Shown piece after piece: positions 27,972-41,044 of a DNA stretch of 64,000 bases (positions are counted from its first letter, which is position 1; each line of letters begins with the position of its first letter). Origin of the DNA: Baylisascaris procyonis. Lineage: Eukaryota > Nematoda > Chromadorea > Rhabditida > Ascarididae. A program made the translations under genes and the position numbers. The notes under the pieces were generated by a model. That model worked only from the letters and a program-made list of their open reading frames with translations. It did not search any database and was not told where the DNA came from. The DNA lies in NCBI GenBank assembly GCA_037389465.1, contig JAZARR010000153.1, positions 2,837,001 through 2,901,000 of the forward strand, in the 5' to 3' direction.

Positions 27972-28587
27972 TTTCGCTATAGACAAAGGAGTTTTGTAAA
28001 AATTTCCTTTTCACTGTAACAGACATTTAGAATAGGTGATGTAAGTAGAGATACTGTGGATGAACTCAATAATAAACTTAGTTTTGTTGCAAACGGTGTT
28101 TTTTCGATATTCGCAAAGCGGACATCATTGAGAATCTCGCTTTCCCTATCGCTGTGAATAATTTTGCAGGATATTTGCTTGTCTGTGAATTTACATATCG
28201 ATTGTGGCTTTAAACCTTCGATAATCGGCGATAAATATTTATTTCATTATTTGCAATCGAAATTCACTCCAAAAAAATCGAGCGCCCAAGGGGAAACTGA
28301 TTTCTTTTAATTGATTGACAACAAGAATTCAGCGTTGACATGTTGTCTTCGCACCGCTCCTCAAGCTCATAAATGGAATGAGTTCCATCTGTCGGCTGTT
28401 GGGCAATGCATTCGAAAGCTGAATATTGGTGACTCCAAGTGAAGATTTGAACTTTAGCGACAATAAGTGGTCGCCTAAAATTAAGGAATGACTATTCACT
28501 ATGCCCTGATATCAATTAATATTGTGATCTCTTTTTTCTGTTCTTCTTCGTCTAATCTTTTGAAATTCTTTTGCAGTGACTATCACA

Positions 28588-28836
28588 ATGCGAACGGGGA
28601 AGAGGAATGCCAGCTCTAAGTTGGACGAGGAAGTGCAACCATCAAATGGAATCGACCTTATGAAATTAACGGTAGCACAACTTCGTGCTGAATGTGCGCG
28701 TCTCCATATTGACACGACGGGACTCAAGAAGCAGTTAATTGCTCGTTTACAAGATTGGCACACAAGTAAGTATGATAGAGAAATCTGTCAACTCGAAAAT
28801 CTCAAGTGAATTTACTCAAGACCATCACTAATGTTC

Positions 28837-28913
<77 letters not shown>

Positions 28914-31900
28914 CTTCTCTCTTGTTCAACGTTGGAGAAGCTATTCATTGACTGAAGCTATTTATTTGCTTTATAAATTTAACGTTATAGTTATGTAAAA
29001 ATGAGGCATAAAAATAAAACCTCTTTATTCTGGATAGCGAACAAGCATTACCGTTCTGTTGTTGCTAATTCTTTTGGAGTGTTGTCAGATCATCCCGATT
29101 GTGCGAATGCAAAAGTGCGTAAAGTGAGCGAGTTAACTAAAGCAAAGCAGGAGTTGGAGAAGACGGTTGTCAAGAAAGCTACGAGCCATAAAGTCGACGA
29201 ATACTTCCCAATCTCAAATGCTAAGGTGAGACTATGGAACTAGATGGTCAACTTTCTATGGCCAGTAATTTGTGACATACTAACTGACAAACGGAATCAT
29301 CAAACAGTGCTTAGGTCATCATCGTTGAAGGAACGCACATCTATTCCGTTAGCAAGAGTCCTTATAGAGGATGGAAATTGATCTCATTTGTCTGCCATGC
29401 AGCACTGAATAGATTAGCCAGCTATTTGAAACATCAAACCGTTTGCAAGGAGCAAATGTTGAGAAGAGTCGTATAATGTCAGCGAAGACTTAAACGCCGT
29501 TTAAACAATCTGAATTCAAGAATAGATACCACTTGAAAAAAGATAATTTTATTTATAGAAAAGGTGATTTGCATCTTTTTTAAGCATTTGGATGTTTGTC
29601 CTTCCTATTAGTCATATACCTAAATATTTTATAATATTTGATTTATAATTTTAACGCTATTATATAATCAATATTCTTGTTGATATATTCCTTTCCATAG
29701 GTCTATCAGGATTATGACTGCATGCTGAATCAAACAAATATCGGCTCCAACAATAATAAATATTACGTCATTCAGGTTTGTTTAATTATTCATTAGTTTT
29801 TGATCTTACCATGCTTTTTTGGAATATTCATTGTCCTCCCATATTTATGCATAGCTGAAATTTTTTCAATTTTGTGTAACGTTTAGAAAAAATGATACTG
29901 TTTATTTGGAAGTAGCAAACGTGCCGATAGCATAATGGATATCAAGAGTCGGGCGGCCTCATATATCCGAACTTCATAGATCACCTAACTTACAAGACTG
30001 TCGTCCGAGTTCTAATAGATATTACACGACTTTTCGATGTCCCATATGTAAATTATGGACAACTTTTGCTGTGCCTATATGAATATAGCCGGAAGCAGGG
30101 GAGGCTATGGCATACATTGATAAATAATTCAACAAAAGAAACGAGTCAATAAAAAGAGAAGTAATAAGTAGAATACTTAACATGACACACTCTGTTTTTT
30201 TCTAAAACAGTTCAGCATATGTAAAAGTGAGACGCTCGATATCACATATAAAATGCGTTAAAAAAATAAAGTTTTTGCTTCACATCGTTGTAAAAATCAT
30301 ATCATACCTGGCGCATGAGAAAACATTTGATGGCATGTTGACAGCTGGCTGCATTACAATGACAATTGGCAGCTTTATGAAAATGACATTTTCAAAAAAA
30401 AGAATTTCCGCTCCGATTCCTTTGAATTCTATTGTCAACCAATCTAAATATGATAAAATTTTAAAATTTGCTCTAAGTTTTTTCCGGTATTTTATTCGCG
30501 ATATTCCGGTATTACTCTTGCATGCGTATTATGGATAGTTACTCCAAGAAATTGTTAGTGCATGGCTAAAAATGCATATATACTGTGATCTTTGTTTGCA
30601 AAGTATTTATTTACTCGTTTTCTCTCTTTTCGCTTTATCACATTATAGTCGGTTTCAATTTTGTAAGGTTATCCCATTACACTGATTACTTAAGTGTAAT
30701 CAAACGTAAATATCGTTATGATACAGAAATTCCTTTTTTGAACTCATACTTTTTTAACTCAAAGTTGTTGACTCAAAGATTTCTAGCCAAAAACAAGTGT
30801 GAAAATTCGATTTTACAATAGCAATAGTCGAATATTTCCATTATATTCATCAAAATACTTTCAAAATCCTTTCATAGTAAAAAGGATGAACGATGAGACT
30901 TTTTGTTATCATTCAGCATCATGAAAACATAACATATTACCTTTAACATTTATCTTTAACGTTATAAACATTTAGCTTTTATCTGCTACGCAAACATTTT
31001 CAATGAGATTTCTGCGTTTTCGCAGCAAGTCGGCGATCTTAAATTTTCATCAATTCTCTAAAACTCAAAAAATCTGTACCAATGCATTGATTTTTCGCAG
31101 TACTACTAGCCATACGTTAGTGCACCTGAATAAAAATCACTAGTGAAGTCGTTTTATTTTAAAAAATCTTAGTTTCTAAAATCGTTCATCGAGTTACTTC
31201 ATATAAATATTTCAAAATGTATTATACTATATTGAACAACGAATATATAAAAGAGCTGTTTTTGTTGTCATGAATGATGTTGACATTTTGGAGTGATATA
31301 GAAATGTACTTAGATAATTGTTCTTGCATCAATGAGTTCAAAGCTTCATTTTCGTACCGTGACTTGATTACGATCTTTTATAACGAGCATTCAAAACTCA
31401 TTAAGATTGACCTCACTTCATCTATATAGTTTGCAGTTGCAACCTCTGCGGTAGGTATTTGCTTTGAGAGTTACAAGTACTTTTTGTTCCATCATTTAAA
31501 ACTGCACAATGCAGCTTTACGATGTCTACGTATTTCAGTTTTTTGCTACACGGTCTGTCTAAACATTCTGTATGATTCACTTTGAAAGTCACGTATGATG
31601 TGTTTTTAGAATAAATCTGCCCTCTTTCTCTCCTTCCTTCTCTTCCTCTTTCTCTTTTTCTGTCCTTCGTCCTCCCTTCTCTGATCCTGATTCGTATTCT
31701 CATGCAGTATTCATTTGCAGGTCGTTGAGACAAATGACGGTAATTATCATCTCTGGACAAGGTGGGGTCGCGTAGGTGAACCAGGTGCGAATCAGCGTCA
31801 ACAATTCAATAGTGTAGATGATGCCGTGAAAGCCTTCAAAAAGAAGTTCCACGATAAAACAAGAAACAAATTCGAAGAGCGTCACAAGTTTATAGCACAT

Positions 31901-34900
31901 CCTGGAAAATATACGATCATTGAAATCGAGGGAGAGGACGAGGAAGAGTCATGTGCATCAACAAAGGTTGTTTGCGATTTCAACCGAATTTGCAAATCTC
32001 ATGCAACGGCTTAACCAACAATGAGGTTTGATGGTGGGTGGAATGTTCGGATCTAAATAAGCTTTAAATAGAGGAAAATTGATGCGGAAAAAGAGTGCAA
32101 ATAAACCTTGCCGCCGTTTGGAAAGTAATATAATTTCGGATTTCTGCTGGAATGAAGAAAATTTTCATTCCTCATTGAGAGTTCATTTTTTTAATGAATT
32201 TCGGCGATTTTTCAGACTTTTTGAAATCATTGCTATATTATTCCTAATTCAAAGGTCATTTGTGCGTTGAGAAACTAAGGGTAAAATATGTATTTAAGGA
32301 AATCGAAACAGTGAAAGTGGATTCGACAGTGGAAACACCTCAGATTTTGGATGCCAAAACGGCGGCACTTGTAAAGTTCATTTTCGATGTCGATATGTTT
32401 AGTGAAGCTCTCACTACCATGGAGATCGGTTAATTTTAAAAATACTTTAGCAAAACACTTCGTATCGAAAGAATGTAGCAGAAATAGACGTACTGGTGAT
32501 TGCTCTAGATGTTTGTTGGTGTGCGAATATCAGCAGACTAGCCTATGAATACTGTTTAGATTCATCCCAAAAAAACTCATAAGTTTTGCTTGATCTATCG
32601 CTTACTTAACCAACTGAATATAATCATTGCTTTATATGCCGCATGCGTTCCCCAATATTTATTGTTGGACGTGAATTTTTATGCAGATCATCGCCTCGTT
32701 GATCTTTTTATGCAGTAGAAGGAAAAATCGCTAATTTTGAACAAACTCGAAAGTCCCCGCAAGAAGCAATTAAATACGTTAATTAATGGAAATTACTATC
32801 GATCATTTCAAGGAGAGATCCCTATAGTGGCGTTTAAGAGCGCTTCAATCAAGGGGCATATGTTTAGGGAGTACGTATGATTCCGATTCGAACTGTTTCA
32901 TTCTAATTTTATTTTTCTAGAGTGAAGACATCATATAGATAAGCATGCATAATGTATGCACGCATGTATACATCATTAAAAGTTACACTGTGATGTTTTT
33001 TTTTGCATAAAAAAAGGAGAACACATTGAATTCTTCAAATCTATTTGCAGATATCAACAAAATGCCATTGGGTAAATTATCGAAGACACAAATAGTGAAA
33101 GGATTCACTGTACTTGAGAAGATTGAAAGTGTGTTGAACAACGAGAACAAAGGTGATCTCATCGAATTGAGCAGCCAATTCTACACTATTATTCCTCATG
33201 CGTTCGGCCGTCGTCGACCGCCGACTATCGATTCACTCGAAGCGCTCAGGTCGAAGCTTGATCTTCTAATAACACTTGGCGACGTGGAAATGGCGCTGAA
33301 TTTACTCAAGGAAAGCGATAGTAAATCGGTATGCATCAATCTTGCAACCATATTCACTCATAGAGTATGCACTGAATGGTTTTAAAATGAGCTTCATGAC
33401 GTTCGTGGAATGAGTGATTGCCCTTTAGAAATTAAAAATCATCAAGAGGGGCTCGATCTAAAATATATAGAAATCACGCTGTCGACCCCGATCAGATACC
33501 ACCAATCCATAGAGTTTTTCAAAGAGATATATTTGGAAAATTTCAAAGGCATGCTATACTAATAAAGTTTTACGTTTAACATTTCTCTATTCAATTCACA
33601 GCCTATCAGCATTCAAATGAATTCAAATGCCACATTGTTTCAATAACCATCGAATGCTTTAATCTTTCGGTTCTTTTATCAAATCAAGTTACTATCATTC
33701 GTCTGCAATAGTGCAATTTTTTTTTTTTTTTTTTTGCAGGAGATAAATGTGAATCCTATCGATTCGAAATACGCAATGTTGCAATGCGATTTGATTCCGC
33801 TTACGAAAGGTGATCACGAATTGAAACTAATCGAAATATATTTTAAAAAGACAATGGCCAATAATTTGAAACTACAAAATGTTTGGAAAGTGAATCGACA
33901 TTATGAGGTGATCGTTCGATGCTTTGATAATTTTCATGGCTATCTTTGATCTATTCATCTCAATGAGATAATTTCAGTCTTACACTTCTCTCTTTCCATT
34001 TGTGAATTTGCAACAATTCCATTAGACATTATAATATGTGGTGAAAAAAAATTCTTTAATTCAGGTCATTTTTTTTCAGCGGTATAATTCAAATATAGAA
34101 GTCAAATGTGTTCCATTTTTGAAATTCAAGTTGTTCTGCAAATTCTTGTTATTTCTTAGAAGGGGTTCACTAAACGTATCTCCGAGTTGATAAATTCACA
34201 GATGATTTAATAAGATAAAGTGCTATTTTTTTAACGAGAATTTCTCGACATATAAATTAAAAAATATTTCATTTCCACATTAAATGATCTGATAGTTTAA
34301 CTATCAAAAAAAATGAAAAAATAAATATAAATCTGATTATTCCCAATTGATTTTTTATTTGCAATAAGATATTTTTGTCCCCTCAAAATTAGCATCGAAA
34401 ACAAAATTTTATCGTTAGAGGGTCTTTCGAAAGAATGGTACTCTCGAATGTATAATCTTCGTTGTGACAATCATGAACAATTCAATAGAATTCAGTGAGC
34501 TTTGGAAGTTTGATTATCATCAAGCGAGAAATATTCATCGTTACTATCGATGGACATATAGCAACGACGCGTAGATCATCAAACTAATTTCTTTTTCAGT
34601 CATCCTTTCTATTGGTGACGGTTATGCAAACTTTTTACTCTGAAAAAAAGTGTTTAATCAGCCTCAAATTATTGCGTTTGATTAATTGATTAACGCAATT
34701 GCAATCGGCTATTTTAGTCAGTATTAATTGGAAGAATGTTAAGGGTGATCGTTTCGCGGTGAATGATTCGATAAAAGAGCGAAAACTTCTATGGCATGGT
34801 ACAAACGTAGCAGTCGTAGCAGCTATTTTGAAGTCTGGACTTCGCATTATGCCACATTCTGGTGGACGTGTAGGAGCGGGTATTTACTTTGCTTCAGAAG

Positions 34901-36557
34901 GCTCAAAAAGTGCTGCATACGGTCAGTTCATTTATTTAAAAAGTAGTTCGATGCTGAGTGTCAGTGTCAACATTACCATCGCTTTTTATTTTCGCTCTAT
35001 GATGGTTCTTTTTCATTGTAAACCATGCATGAGATTTTATTACATATATCCATACTCGTTAAGTATTCGATCGGGATGCAGATTAGTCACCTCCCAATGT
35101 TTTATGTTTCAGTGTGATAGCTTGAGGGTGCTTTTTGTTTCATCAATTAGCTGTAGAATGTGAGCTGAAGCTGTCGAATTTGTTGCTGTTGGACGAGAAT
35201 TTGACTGAACAATTAAGCCGCTCAGGCAAGAAGTAATATGTTTAATATTCAAAAGATGCGCTTAAAACTAGTCAAAATTTTGCCTAAATCGAGGCCCAAA
35301 ATGGTCTCAAGGCAAGTACGATCCAGGACAATAAAACGATTTCATAAGCAATTGCTGCTGTTCTTCTAACAGATCATTTTCAAACAACCCGTAAAAATCC
35401 ACTGTACATTTGTCATATTCTTGCTAGCATTATTACATCTATAAATCTTATTGAACGTGATTATGGTGCATGTTTTCGATCGAAACAGCAATCTCTGCCG
35501 CTTTTCGCTTACAAATCTAGTTGAACAAACTTTGACTAAATATCAGTGTAATACTGTACTGAGAATACTGTAATATATCCCCAACTGCTATGTTCGCCTC
35601 TCTGTCTCTATCCTACTTCAGATTTACTTTAGAAAACTTCACCTGTAGCAAACATTTAACGATTTCTTATCTTCTTACCTCTTCCACCTTTTTTCCCTTT
35701 CGAAATGATGTAAAATTTTATTCGAGCTGAAGAGATGAAATGTTTTTAGTGGGACCGATTAAGAATATCGGTATAATGTTTTTGAACGAAGTAGTGCTGG
35801 GCAAGCAATATATAATTACAAATGATGATTCATCATTGAGGAAAGCACCCGACGGTTATAATTCGGTAGTAGCAAGAGGGCGCACCGAACCTGGTATGTT
35901 TGCAACTTTTTTTTTTGCTCATATTTGGGCATATTTTTATGTCTTTATTTTAAGTGAGATACACTGCAGGTGGAAAGATTAAGTTATGGTGAGGATAAAG
36001 AAGAATAATCTAAAAAAATTTTTTGACTATACTGCGGCCAAAAAATTATATACGCCGTCTAAACAACTTGCCTCATTTTACTCATTTGTCTTTTGCAATG
36101 ATTCAATAGTTTGCAGGGTTCGTGAGGAGGAAAGGAAGAGTGGGGGGTGGGGAGGAAGGGAGAGGGAGGGAAAATATTGGTCCCAGCGACGCCTTGGGAG
36201 CAAAAGATTCTGAATATTTGGAGACGAATTCCGAAAATTTTGTGATAAAGACAAGATGAAGGTTTCTCACATAATGTGGGAAATTTTCTATTTCATGTTC
36301 ACTGGCAAATCTGTTCCCTCGAAGGGCATTCCTCTCCCTTCACTCTTTGCTATGCCCAACTTGAGCTACCTACCTAAGTTTTCATTGCAGATCCAGCTTT
36401 CGATACCATTCTGAAGTTGGACAACAAGGATGTTATCGTCCCACAAGGAGTAGCCATCACTACTGAATTCGAAAATAGTAACTTTTGGCAGTCAGAATAT
36501 CTGATCTATAACGAACATCAATGTAGAATAAGATATTTATTGCAGGTGCACTTCTGA
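28588..36557 (+). CDS. pme-2: PARP3-type poly/mono(ADP-ribose) polymerase with N-terminal SAP domain
   Basis: Exons 28588-28765, 29089-29225, 29701-29775, 31721-31966, 32299-32428, 33051-33328, 33740-33907, 34744-34921, 35750-35893 and 36391-36557 (TGA) join in phase to 1701 nt, 566 residues. Order: SAP-like DNA-binding helix pair at about 22-57 (LMKLTVAQLRAEC...LKKQLIARL), a Lys-rich linker, WGR domain at about 106-212 (VYQDYDCMLNQTN; WTRWGRVGEPG), PARP regulatory helical domain at about 236-348 (KMPLGKLSKTQI), and the catalytic domain to the end. The triad is His422 (LLWHG), Tyr452 (GIYFA) and Glu547 (SEYLIY). The stretch HGTNVAVVAAILKSGLRIMP and the C-terminal YLIYNEHQC resemble vertebrate PARP3 more than PARP2. 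Family role: NAD-dependent ADP-ribosylation of nuclear targets, activated by DNA breaks through the WGR. The ATG lies 11 nt after ttgcag (acceptor 28575-28576), as in a trans-spliced gene. Exons 32299 and 34744 use TTAAG acceptors. The symbol follows the C. elegans PARP2/3 homologue and is an orthology guess. Confidence 0.93.
28841..28911. repeat. (TA)n microsatellite in PARP intron 1
   Basis: About 35 uninterrupted TA units, 75 nt downstream of the first PARP exon donor. Confidence 0.97.
36142..36170 (+). other. Potential G-quadruplex in the last PARP intron
   Basis: Runs of 6, 4, 3, 3 and 3 G separated by loops of 1, 5, 3 and 1 bases satisfy the canonical G3+N1-7 pattern on the coding strand, 221 nt before the last PARP exon. 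Folding is inferred, not shown. Confidence 0.5.
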
Positions 36558-39500
36558 TGTTTTGGAAGTACATCTTGATGCTTTCACATCGAGAGGATAG
36601 TTAGAAAAAAAACTCTAACCAGAAGGAGGGAAGGGGAATGTTAAGAAGTGGGCCCATGTTGTTTCCGTTCATTCGTTTCTTTTTTCCTTCTCCAAACGTA
36701 TGCACCTTCTTCTCCCTATATACTGTTTCAGAATTTTAAAGACATATGGGGTTGAATATTTTAACTCCATTTTTGCATTTCGATTCGTGCTGTGATATCG
36801 GTGTGTTGATATAGGTGTTCGTGTCCAATTACCTGTTTAGTATACTATGAATACGTATTGCATTCGATGATTATGCTTTCGATGATCTCATTTGAGAAGT
36901 TAATTTATTTAAATATATCTTTAAGCAGTTGCATATTCAAATAAAATGAGATATCTTAATGTTGCACAAGGTGTGATTATAACTAAAGCAAACTGGTTGA
37001 AAATTATTAGTGAAAAGAAGTTGGATGGGGAAAAAAAAAAAGAGGGAACCTTCCTTTGAATAAGAGATAAAATTAAGAATTCATTAAACCTTTACGATGT
37101 CGAATGTGGTCGGATATAGAAAATCAATGCGAAATTGAGCCGAAATAATGTCACACAAATAGGTAAACGTAAAAAAAAGCTAATATGATAGGTGCTTATT
37201 TCATTACATTCGTCTGACCAGTTAATTATCAATTTTCTGACTGCTTAGCTGACCAATGACCAATTAATTTAATTATCAACAAATAATGCAAAGGTGGAAA
37301 ACCTAACAGATTAGAGCACTCATGGTCCGACTACTCTACGAATAAATTGCTTCATTTGGCAATATGATCGGTGGAAAAATAAAACTTCGAATGGTTGTAA
37401 AATCCACACAAGTTTTCAAGCATTATTAAATATTAGCACATTCTTTAGAAATTGGTGGGTCGTTTGAAGGTTGGCAGTTCGTTTCAGATGTCAACCAGCG
37501 ACGTACATTACAACCAGTAAATTTCGTAGCATTTGCTTTTATGGTTATTGAGTGGAAATTTTCGAACAATCAAACATGTACGCATAACCCAACGTTTTTC
37601 ATGTTGTTTCGTATTTGCACAAGGCATTGTACGCAAGACGGCATGCAAAGTGGATTCCCTGCTTTTCAGACGGGTCGTCGACGATGCGAAGGGAGGAATA
37701 GAATCTGCTTCCGATTAGTCTATCGTTGTCAGGTGGAAAGGTACCTGGCCCGTCAGGGGTGGAGAGTGAATTCGCTTTAACGATCCAAAGGCACGGTGAT
37801 TCATTGGGGCAAAACAGTTGAGGCAGATAAGATCTGTCGCTCAAATATTTCTTAGTACCACACTATTTCAAACGTTCGTTTGTATTAAGATGGATGTTGT
37901 GTACATTCTTAGTAATTCTGTGTTGGTGTAAAGCGTGATTGAGACTTGCGTTGTGTTTAGGAATAGCTAAGGAAGAAGCGGTATATTAGCGCTCTGTAGT
38001 GTAGCTGTATATGCCATTAAGAGGTACCAAATTGGCGGTGCTAAAATATCTGCTTCTATGGAAGGTAGTCAACATCTCAGACACTACAGAACTACCTGCC
38101 AAGGTAAAACAGAGTGAAACTTAGAAAGAAAGCAAAATGAAACTTAAAAGACACAACCTTTCAAGTAGAAGGGATTAAGAATATTGCGAACATACATAAA
38201 TATCGGTAAGAGGACACATGCAGCACTATGAGACAGATCTTGGCTACTTGCAGATCACACAAACGAATTGAAATTCTCAAGGAAACTGACGACCACCTTC
38301 ACTCACACACCACCCAAATCACAATTGTTTCGCATTACGCTGCTTTCCGCTCTTAATATTTGGAAATTGAGCTGTTATATGTGGATGGCATGTTCAGTTT
38401 CAGAACAGAATGCTAGATACCGTATGCGAAAATTGGCAACCATCCCCGATGACGGACTGATTGCACACCTATTTGAAGTTGCCGAATGCCTTCGGGCTGC
38501 GACTACATTTTTCACATGAAGGGAAGGGTGGTACAGGTGTGAGCCATAGGATGTTGTGTTTATTTAATTGAGTATTTCACTTAAGAGCATGATGGGGTGG
38601 GAGTGTATTCAAAGAATTCAACAAAAGAGTTCAAGAGGGTCTATAAAAAGGAAATGTGGTATATGTAGCATTATGTGATGCCGTCTTGTTTCGCAATATT
38701 GTTCTGTTATTGTTCAATATACTTCCGTTGGTGAATTTTCACGGAATCATTGCAGAGGTGGTTTAACAACAAATGCTATCAAACTTAAGTTCAGCGCTAT
38801 CTCGATTGACTATTACAGTCCCCTCTCTACTATATATCTCGAGGATGTCGGCGTCAGGTCGTTGGTGGCCTCAACCGCAGTAAGTAATTCGTTTCAATTG
38901 TTTAGTTAGAATTATTCGTTAGATAAACATTGCTTTAATATTAGAGCGCTATTTGATATAATAATCATAAAAAGAAATTGCCATTAAATTGGCTTCAATT
39001 GCATCGTTTCTGAAGACGCTGATGTTTTTTAAAGGACATTTTTGCGAGGAGAATATTTATTGTTCTTGGTTGGATCACAGGTTTTTGATAAGGAAGTTTT
39101 ATTAACGCTAACTAATTGCATGCCAATAATAGCGTTTGCGCGACCTGGTGAAACCATGATCAGCATTGTTTTGCGTGCGTGACTGATGAAGTGAGATATG
39201 TGCTCGTGATCTCTAACTCAGAACACATTTTCTAAGCTCAAACTATTTGGCTGAATGTTTAAATATGCGGCTGCTGTATATAAGTTAAACACCCGGTCCG
39301 TCCCGCTGTTTACCCTTTTCCGGGAGGTGCAAAACGATGCCATAGAGTGATTCCCGGCTTACCGTGATCTTCACCGGATTAAAAGAACTGCTTGTGTTAT
39401 CCGGCCTATGAAAGCTCTTGTTGCAAATGCGTAAATATCAGTTAAGTTTTGATTGCTTGAGGTTGGAATGGTAGGTGTAACGAAGTTGTAAGACAGGATG

Positions 39501-40437
39501 ATGGGAACTTTGCTTGCCAAAGGATGGATAAGATGCGGTTGTAACTCTATCATTACAAGTAAAACGCTGTTGCAGCCCAAAGTTTGTCGTAAGTGCCGAA
39601 TTTTACCCATTCGGCGCTGAGATTGCGTTCCATTACTTTTTATTAAAGGTTTCGCGTACTAGAGCCGCGTTCCCCTCCCTTTTGGCTGTATGATTGTGAA
39701 TGGGTGTCACGTTTTATTCATCGCTCAGCTATTGACTGCATTTTGATCGCTCCCTCACCATGGGATCGTAGCTTCATCAGTGATATGTTGATTCCTCACA
39801 TATACTGCGTATAACGATATAATCATACCGTCCATGAAAATATGGCAGTTTCTGTGAAAATTTGAATTGAGGGAAGAGGAGGGGCGAAGAAGAATGTGAG
39901 CGGGAAAAAGAATTGAAATATATTTTAGTTGGATGAAGTTCAGTGCTATAGTGTAGTTGGTATCTTCAAACTTGTGCAGATGACATCGTTGTGTCATTTC
40001 TTTTCGCTACCAGTTCTGTACTTGTATTTGACCAAGTTTTTGCTTCTTCTGCCCACCGCACTCAGTCTTTTGCCAAATTTTTGCTTTCCATCAATTGTTT
40101 TTAAATGCAAATGTTGCGTCGTACGGTTCGATTCAGCAGCTATTATGTAATCTTTTATTTTCTGTTATGGGGAGAGAGCAGGCTATTTTTTTCATGCATC
40201 ATATTTTCTTGGTTCAAACAGAGGCTTAACTGCTTCTAAATTAGAAACTTCTTTTTAGTGCTTTTTTATCTTCCCTTCTATTAGATTTGACACCAAGGAA
40301 GTTCTGTGGTTGAAAAAAGAGTTCACAAATTCTCTTATTTTATAAAATCGACTCTGTGACACCCGCGAAGTTGTGCATGAAAACGGCTTATGTGGGGAGG
40401 GACATAATAGTAGGACTACGATACGTTTATAATTGAG
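36558..40437. other. PARP 3' region and spacer, no recognised gene
   Basis: A possible PARP poly(A) signal, aataaa, sits at 36940-36945. Short open frames occur (for example + 38268-38519, - 39371-39610) but match nothing I know. An ATG at 38845 opens 11 codons to a strong gtaagt donor (38880) and could be the first exon of the DUF5522 gene. The 39270-39400 part is locally GC-rich. Confidence 0.5.
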
Positions 40438-41044
40438 CCAGCGGAAGTTTCGTAAGTTGCTGATTCGAGCCGTACTTTGCAGATTGAGTTCGAATGCTAT
40501 TAGAAAGCTGACAGGAGCAACAAGTGGTAATGCTGACCAGTCTTGCTCAAAAAGCGATGCTGCAGTGAATACGAAAGCGTCTATCGTGAAGTCGACATCA
40601 GATACAAAAGCAATTCAATCGTCCACCACTGAATCAATTGGAGGTGATATTGAATTATTTCGTGATAAAGCTGCACCAATTTTTGCGGCACCACGTGGTC
40701 CCAACAAGAAAGTTTATAAAACGGTTCAAGGCAAAAATGGTGAGTTACTCGCCGATTACGTACTCTTCGAAGATTCAATGAATAAAGCGAAAGTTACATG
40801 GGACGCATATTCATCGTTAACGAGTGAAGAACGTGATATCTATATGGCACACTTGAAAGCGCTTCGTGAGAGGAGATTATCCTATAAAGATCCAAAGACA
40901 GGTTTTCATGTGATGTGTTCATCGCAGTTATTATTGAATGGTAAATGTTGTGGTAATGGTTGTAGGCATTGCCCATATGAGCATGAAGCTGCTAAACCGG
41001 AAGTTAGGAAACGAAAAAAATGGAATGGTGCATTCTATGTCTAA
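40438..41044 (+). CDS. C1orf53-like DUF5522 protein (main and terminal exon)
   Basis: One long exon of about 202 residues ends at 41042-41044. The C-terminus carries the family signature: a YKDPKTGFHVM segment, then CCGNGCRHCPYEH and a Lys-rich end finishing GAFYV, matching the conserved Cys-rich block of human C1orf53 and other DUF5522 proteins. The four clustered cysteines suggest metal binding, which is inference. The N-terminal part is Arg/Ser-rich with few acidic residues, as in a mitochondrial presequence. No ATG exists in frame before the middle of the exon and a TAA precedes it, so the true start is in an upstream exon. An ATG exon at 38845-38879 ends in phase 2 before gtaagt and would join at 40438, but that acceptor (aattgag) is weak. 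Molecular function of the family is not established. Confidence 0.8.

Larger units (their letters stand above)
25471..28575. other. Spacer between kinase and PARP genes
   Basis: Contains the kinase 3' end (aataaa at 25632-25637), a TTG repeat (about 26817-26832), an (AAAT)n tract and a near-perfect hairpin at 27905-27971. A GC-rich patch near 26952-27019 opens with an ATG directly after tattgtcag and runs 22 codons to a gtgata donor; it might be a trans-spliced first exon, but no downstream exon was matched in phase. Otherwise nothing recognised. Confidence 0.5.

Noticed and set aside
29911..29985. tRNA-like sequence (ccgatagcataatgg...)
   Set aside because: No matching acceptor stem or T-loop consensus and it lies in a PARP intron.
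34730..34743. Upstream acceptors (ttttag, gtcag) for PARP exon 8
   Set aside because: They put the exon in the wrong phase; TTAAG at 34743 restores the frame and the expected GDRF segment.
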